Source of the DNA: CAYMBL01 sp044225155
GTDB taxonomy: Bacteria; Planctomycetota; Phycisphaerae; UBA1845; Fen-1342
DNA length: 18,811 bases
Direction of reading: 5' to 3'
NCBI GenBank assembly: GCA_044225155.1
Contig: JBGAJB010000043.1
Location: 1-18,811 of the forward strand
The translations under genes and the position numbers were made by a program. The notes beneath the pieces were generated by a model. The model saw only the letters and a list, made by a program, of their open reading frames with translations. It searched no databases and was not told where the DNA came from. Below, piece after piece: positions 16,461-18,811 of the stretch. Within the stretch, counting starts at the first letter, position 1. The number at the start of each line of letters is the position of its first letter.

Positions 16461-18028
16461 CGCGCGTCATGGAGCGCCTGCAAGACGAACTGGAGGCGCG
16501 GGACGCTGAACTCGCGCTGACCGCGACCGATGATGTTTCGTCGGACGCGCCCGAGGCGAGTGCGCCGGCGGCCGCGCCCAACCGCGCCGCATCCAGCCCT
16601 CAGCCGCCGGCCGCCACGAATTTCGTCGCGGAGCCGACGCCGGCTCCACAACCGGCAATCGCGCCGACTGTTGCTGCGCCGAGCGCGGAGGTCCCGAAGA
16701 ACTCGACTGCTGCAGCCGAATTACCGGCAAGCGTGGACACCGCGACGACGCTGAACGATGCGTCAGGCGGCGTCGCATCGGTAGAGCCGGCAGCGCCCCA
16801 ACCAGTGGCAGCCGCTCCGAGGCCGGCGGAGACAACCACAACCACGACGTCGACGTCTGCCGCAGAGGCGTCCCCAGCAAGAGGCGATGACGCGTTTGCA
16901 TTCAAGGCGGAATTCCCGGACACCATTGAAGCGACGCTGGTTGAGACACCGAGCAGCGAGCGTTCCAGCACACCGACGCTGAACGCCGAAGTGGTCAACG
17001 AGATCGTCTCGCCCGCCAGCCGGCCCGCGAACAACGGCTTGCTCGACTACGACCCGGATGTTGCGGCCGAAAACACTTCGGCCGCTCAAGCGGTGCTCGA
17101 CGCCCCGGCGGAGGAATTGGCTTCGGATTCTCCCGCCGCCCCGAGTGCGCCGTCTTCGACCGCTCCATCACCGACGCAGGCTGCATCCGTACAGAGCGTG
17201 GAATCCTCGCAAGCCGGAGCGACGAGCAACACGAAGATCGAAACTCCGCAGCCCAACACCGCTATCGATGAGCCGATTGTTGAAACCGCTAGCGCGACGA
17301 TTGAGGCCAACGTCCACCAGGCTATCGATGTTCGTGCGTCGGACGACGGTCCGTTTGAGCCGATCCGGCTCGCCCCGCAGGACGAACCACCACGCCCAGC
17401 CGTCTCCAGCGCGGCCGCCGCAGCTGCCACCGTCGAGCAGGCCGTGCTGAGCACGCCGACCCCCGCTGCCCCCGCAGCGGCGGAAACCGTGCCCGTGAAT
17501 CCGTTTGCCGATCCGACGAACATCGTGCGGCTGGTCGCGGCCACGATCGCGGAATTGCGGAAGACGGAGGCCGCGGCGCAGCCAGAGCCGGAGTTAACGG
17601 CCGCGCACGCTGACGAGACGAACGACGAATCGGGCGAGAATGCCTTGGATTCAGCGACGGATTTCGAGATCGATCCGGCCGACATCGAGTTGGATTCGGA
17701 GCGATCTGCCGAAGCCCGGCAAACCGGCAACGATAGCGCGAGCGCCAAGGCCACCACCGACGCGACGATCGTAACCAAGCGCGACGCCGCGACCGTCACG
17801 TGTACGTTCTCCTACGACGCACCTGAGCCCGAGGTCGTCGCCGCGTTCGAGCAGACCCCCAGTGCGGCCATCCAGCCGCAGCCTGCGCCGGAGGCCGCGG
17901 AATTGCCCGGCCGTCGCAAATCTGAGCCGACGCGAATGCCCGTCGAGTCCTCTGCTCTTCGGCTGCTGGAGAAGCAGCCTGGCTGCGGAAAGTTGATGCC
18001 GGCGGTGGCCAAGATGTCGTCGCCGTGA
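16448..18028 (+). CDS. Long Ala/Pro/Glu-rich disordered protein, probably the N-terminal part of the tyrosine kinase
   Basis: A 526-residue frame whose first ~25 residues (MTRVMERLQDELEARDAEL) form a helix like the MSRIxxALxxAExER opening of EpsG/XrtA-type tyrosine kinases. Nearly all the rest is low-complexity Ala, Pro, Thr, Ser and Glu with almost no Lys or aromatic residues, so it is expected to be unfolded and acidic. Only a short stretch near 355-370 (NPFADPTNIVRLVAATIAELRKTE) looks helical. It ends at TGA 18026-18028, which overlaps a GTG of the next frame (GTGA). Upstream of that GTG the next frame is already open and reads plausibly (VDAGGGQDVVAVIATP), so a lost or gained base near 17950-18000 may have split one kinase gene. 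As an alternative, it is a separate, translationally coupled protein. No enzyme domain is present. Confidence 0.7.
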   Translation: MGTMTRVMERLQDELEARDAELALTATDDVSSDAPEASAPAAAPNRAASSPQPPAATNFVAEPTPAPQPAIAPTVAAPSAEVPKNSTAAAELPASVDTATTLNDASGGVASVEPAAPQPVAAAPRPAETTTTTTSTSAAEASPARGDDAFAFKAEFPDTIEATLVETPSSERSSTPTLNAEVVNEIVSPASRPANNGLLDYDPDVAAENTSAAQAVLDAPAEELASDSPAAPSAPSSTAPSPTQAASVQSVESSQAGATSNTKIETPQPNTAIDEPIVETASATIEANVHQAIDVRASDDGPFEPIRLAPQDEPPRPAVSSAAAAAATVEQAVLSTPTPAAPAAAETVPVNPFADPTNIVRLVAATIAELRKTEAAAQPEPELTAAHADETNDESGENALDSATDFEIDPADIELDSERSAEARQTGNDSASAKATTDATIVTKRDAATVTCTFSYDAPEPEVVAAFEQTPSAAIQPQPAPEAAELPGRRKSEPTRMPVESSALRLLEKQPGCGKLMPAVAKMSSP

Positions 18029-18811
18029 TCGCGACGCCGTTCTCCGGTGCGTCGACGCGGAGCCCGCGCGAGACCATCGCCGCCGCACTCGCGCAGGAAT
18101 TCGCTAGCACCGTCACCGCGTCGTCGACGGGCGCGCCGCGGCAACGTTCGCAGGGAAATCGATCGCTTGGAGTTTGCGCGCTGAGCCCGGCCGGCGCGGT
18201 CGCGATCGTCGCCCTGCGTGATCGTTTCGGCGCGCTGTGCGAACAGTCGCGCGCCGCGGCCACCCGTTTGCTCAGCCTGAATCCCACGGGCCGGCCGCAG
18301 GTGATCGCGATGTCAAGCAGCCTGCGCGCGAGGGGAAGAGCGTCTTCATCACCAATGTCGCGCTGGCCCTGGCCGAGGGTGGACATCGGCGCGTAATTCT
18401 CGTGGATACCGATCTGCGCAGCGGCGCAGTGGCCCGTCTGCTGGGCGCGTCGAGCGAGCGCGGCGTGGCGGACTATTTGAGCGGTGCGGCCGCACTGACG
18501 GACGTCGTGCAGGACACGAGCATCGAGAACTTCCAGATTGTGAGCGCCGGAAGGACGCACGATCGCAGTCCGGCCGAGCTGCTCGGCGGTCCGCGTCTCG
18601 ACGCGATGATCCGCGAGCTGCGGCGTCACGCGGATTATGTGTTGATCGATACCCCGGCCGTGCTGCACTGTGCCGACGCGAGCATGGTCGGAGCGCACTG
18701 CGACGGCGCGCTGCTGATCATCGCGGGCGGACGCACGAACGAAGCGGCCGTCTCGGACGCCGCGCGCACGCTGCGCGGCAACAACGTGAAACTACTGGGA
18801 TGCATCCTGAC
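18025..18811 (+). CDS. BY-type tyrosine autokinase (CpsD/CapB/Wzc C-terminal type), frameshifted and cut by window end
   Basis: The C-terminal half is a clear bacterial tyrosine kinase P-loop domain. Walker A is SSSLR/GEGKSVFITNVALALA (around 18313-18365), Walker A' is VILVDTDLR (18393-18419), and Walker B is YVLIDTPAVL (18636-18665). The usual SAELL-type segment reads RSPAELLGG, and LLGCIL closes the domain at the window edge. Such kinases phosphorylate themselves and cycle with the co-polymerase to control glycan export. The part before Walker A (ALRDRFGALCEQSRAAATRLL, RPQVIAMSSSL) is in one frame and the part from GEGKS on is in another; one base seems missing near CGCGCGAGG (18324-18332). 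A less natural stretch at about 18130-18190 may hold further base errors. GTG 18025 is the nominal start, but the true gene may begin at 16448. The C-terminal tyrosine cluster would lie outside the window. Confidence 0.8.

Noticed and set aside
1..18811. CRISPR array, transposon, phage attachment site or RNA gene
   Set aside because: I saw no regularly spaced repeats, transposase or integrase motifs, terminal inverted repeats, tRNA cloverleaf or rRNA sequence by eye. A covariance-model scan could still find small RNAs.

Overview
The window looks like part of a GC-rich chromosome from a Planctomycetota bacterium, most likely near the class Phycisphaerae. This is inference from content. Two multi-pass membrane proteins carry paired CxxC zinc ribbons, one with a CGKCGYPLQGLP...CPECG motif typical of that group. 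A DUF1570-like secreted metalloprotease-type protein and a large DUF11-repeat lipoprotein add to the picture. No rRNA, tRNA, CRISPR array or transposase was seen.

Left part (1-8400). The end of an unknown gene enters on the + strand (1-213). It faces a zinc-ribbon membrane protein (241-1410, -). After a 485-base gap with a strong terminator comes a ~760-residue DUF11 lipoprotein (1896-4179, -), whose reading frame is broken near 3885. A 449-base gap separates it from a secreted DUF1570/HExxH protein (4629-5804, -). A second zinc-ribbon membrane protein (5945-7345, +) follows and overlaps by ATGA a small anchored protein of unknown function (7342-8121, +). At about 8159-8361 lies a decayed fragment similar to the N-terminus of the 5945 gene. 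The bases in 5945-8121 look less GC-rich than the rest.

Right part (8376-18811) is an exopolysaccharide or capsule locus built as two divergent operons from a shared 185-base region (13672-13856). Leftward: an ExeA-like AAA ATPase with a PilZ-like tail, an ABC-2 polysaccharide-export permease, a GT4 glycosyltransferase, a SAM methyltransferase and a GT11-like (fucosyltransferase-type) glycosyltransferase. These genes are joined by 7-nt spacing or by 4-11 nt overlaps. Rightward: a Wza-type outer-membrane export lipoprotein, a Wzz/Wzc-type co-polymerase, a very long Ala/Pro/Glu-rich disordered protein, and a BY-type tyrosine kinase cut by the window end. The disordered protein and the kinase may be one protein. 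Together they would assemble, modify and export a surface glycan. The permease's own ABC ATPase is not in the window.

The most striking general feature is that five genes (DUF11 protein, GT4, AAA-PilZ, Wza, tyrosine kinase) each read through only if the frame is changed once. In the Wza gene the cause is visible as a 4-base tandem duplication (CTGGCTGG). So many breaks in otherwise well-preserved genes suggest assembly errors, but true mutation or slippage-driven switching cannot be excluded from the sequence alone.
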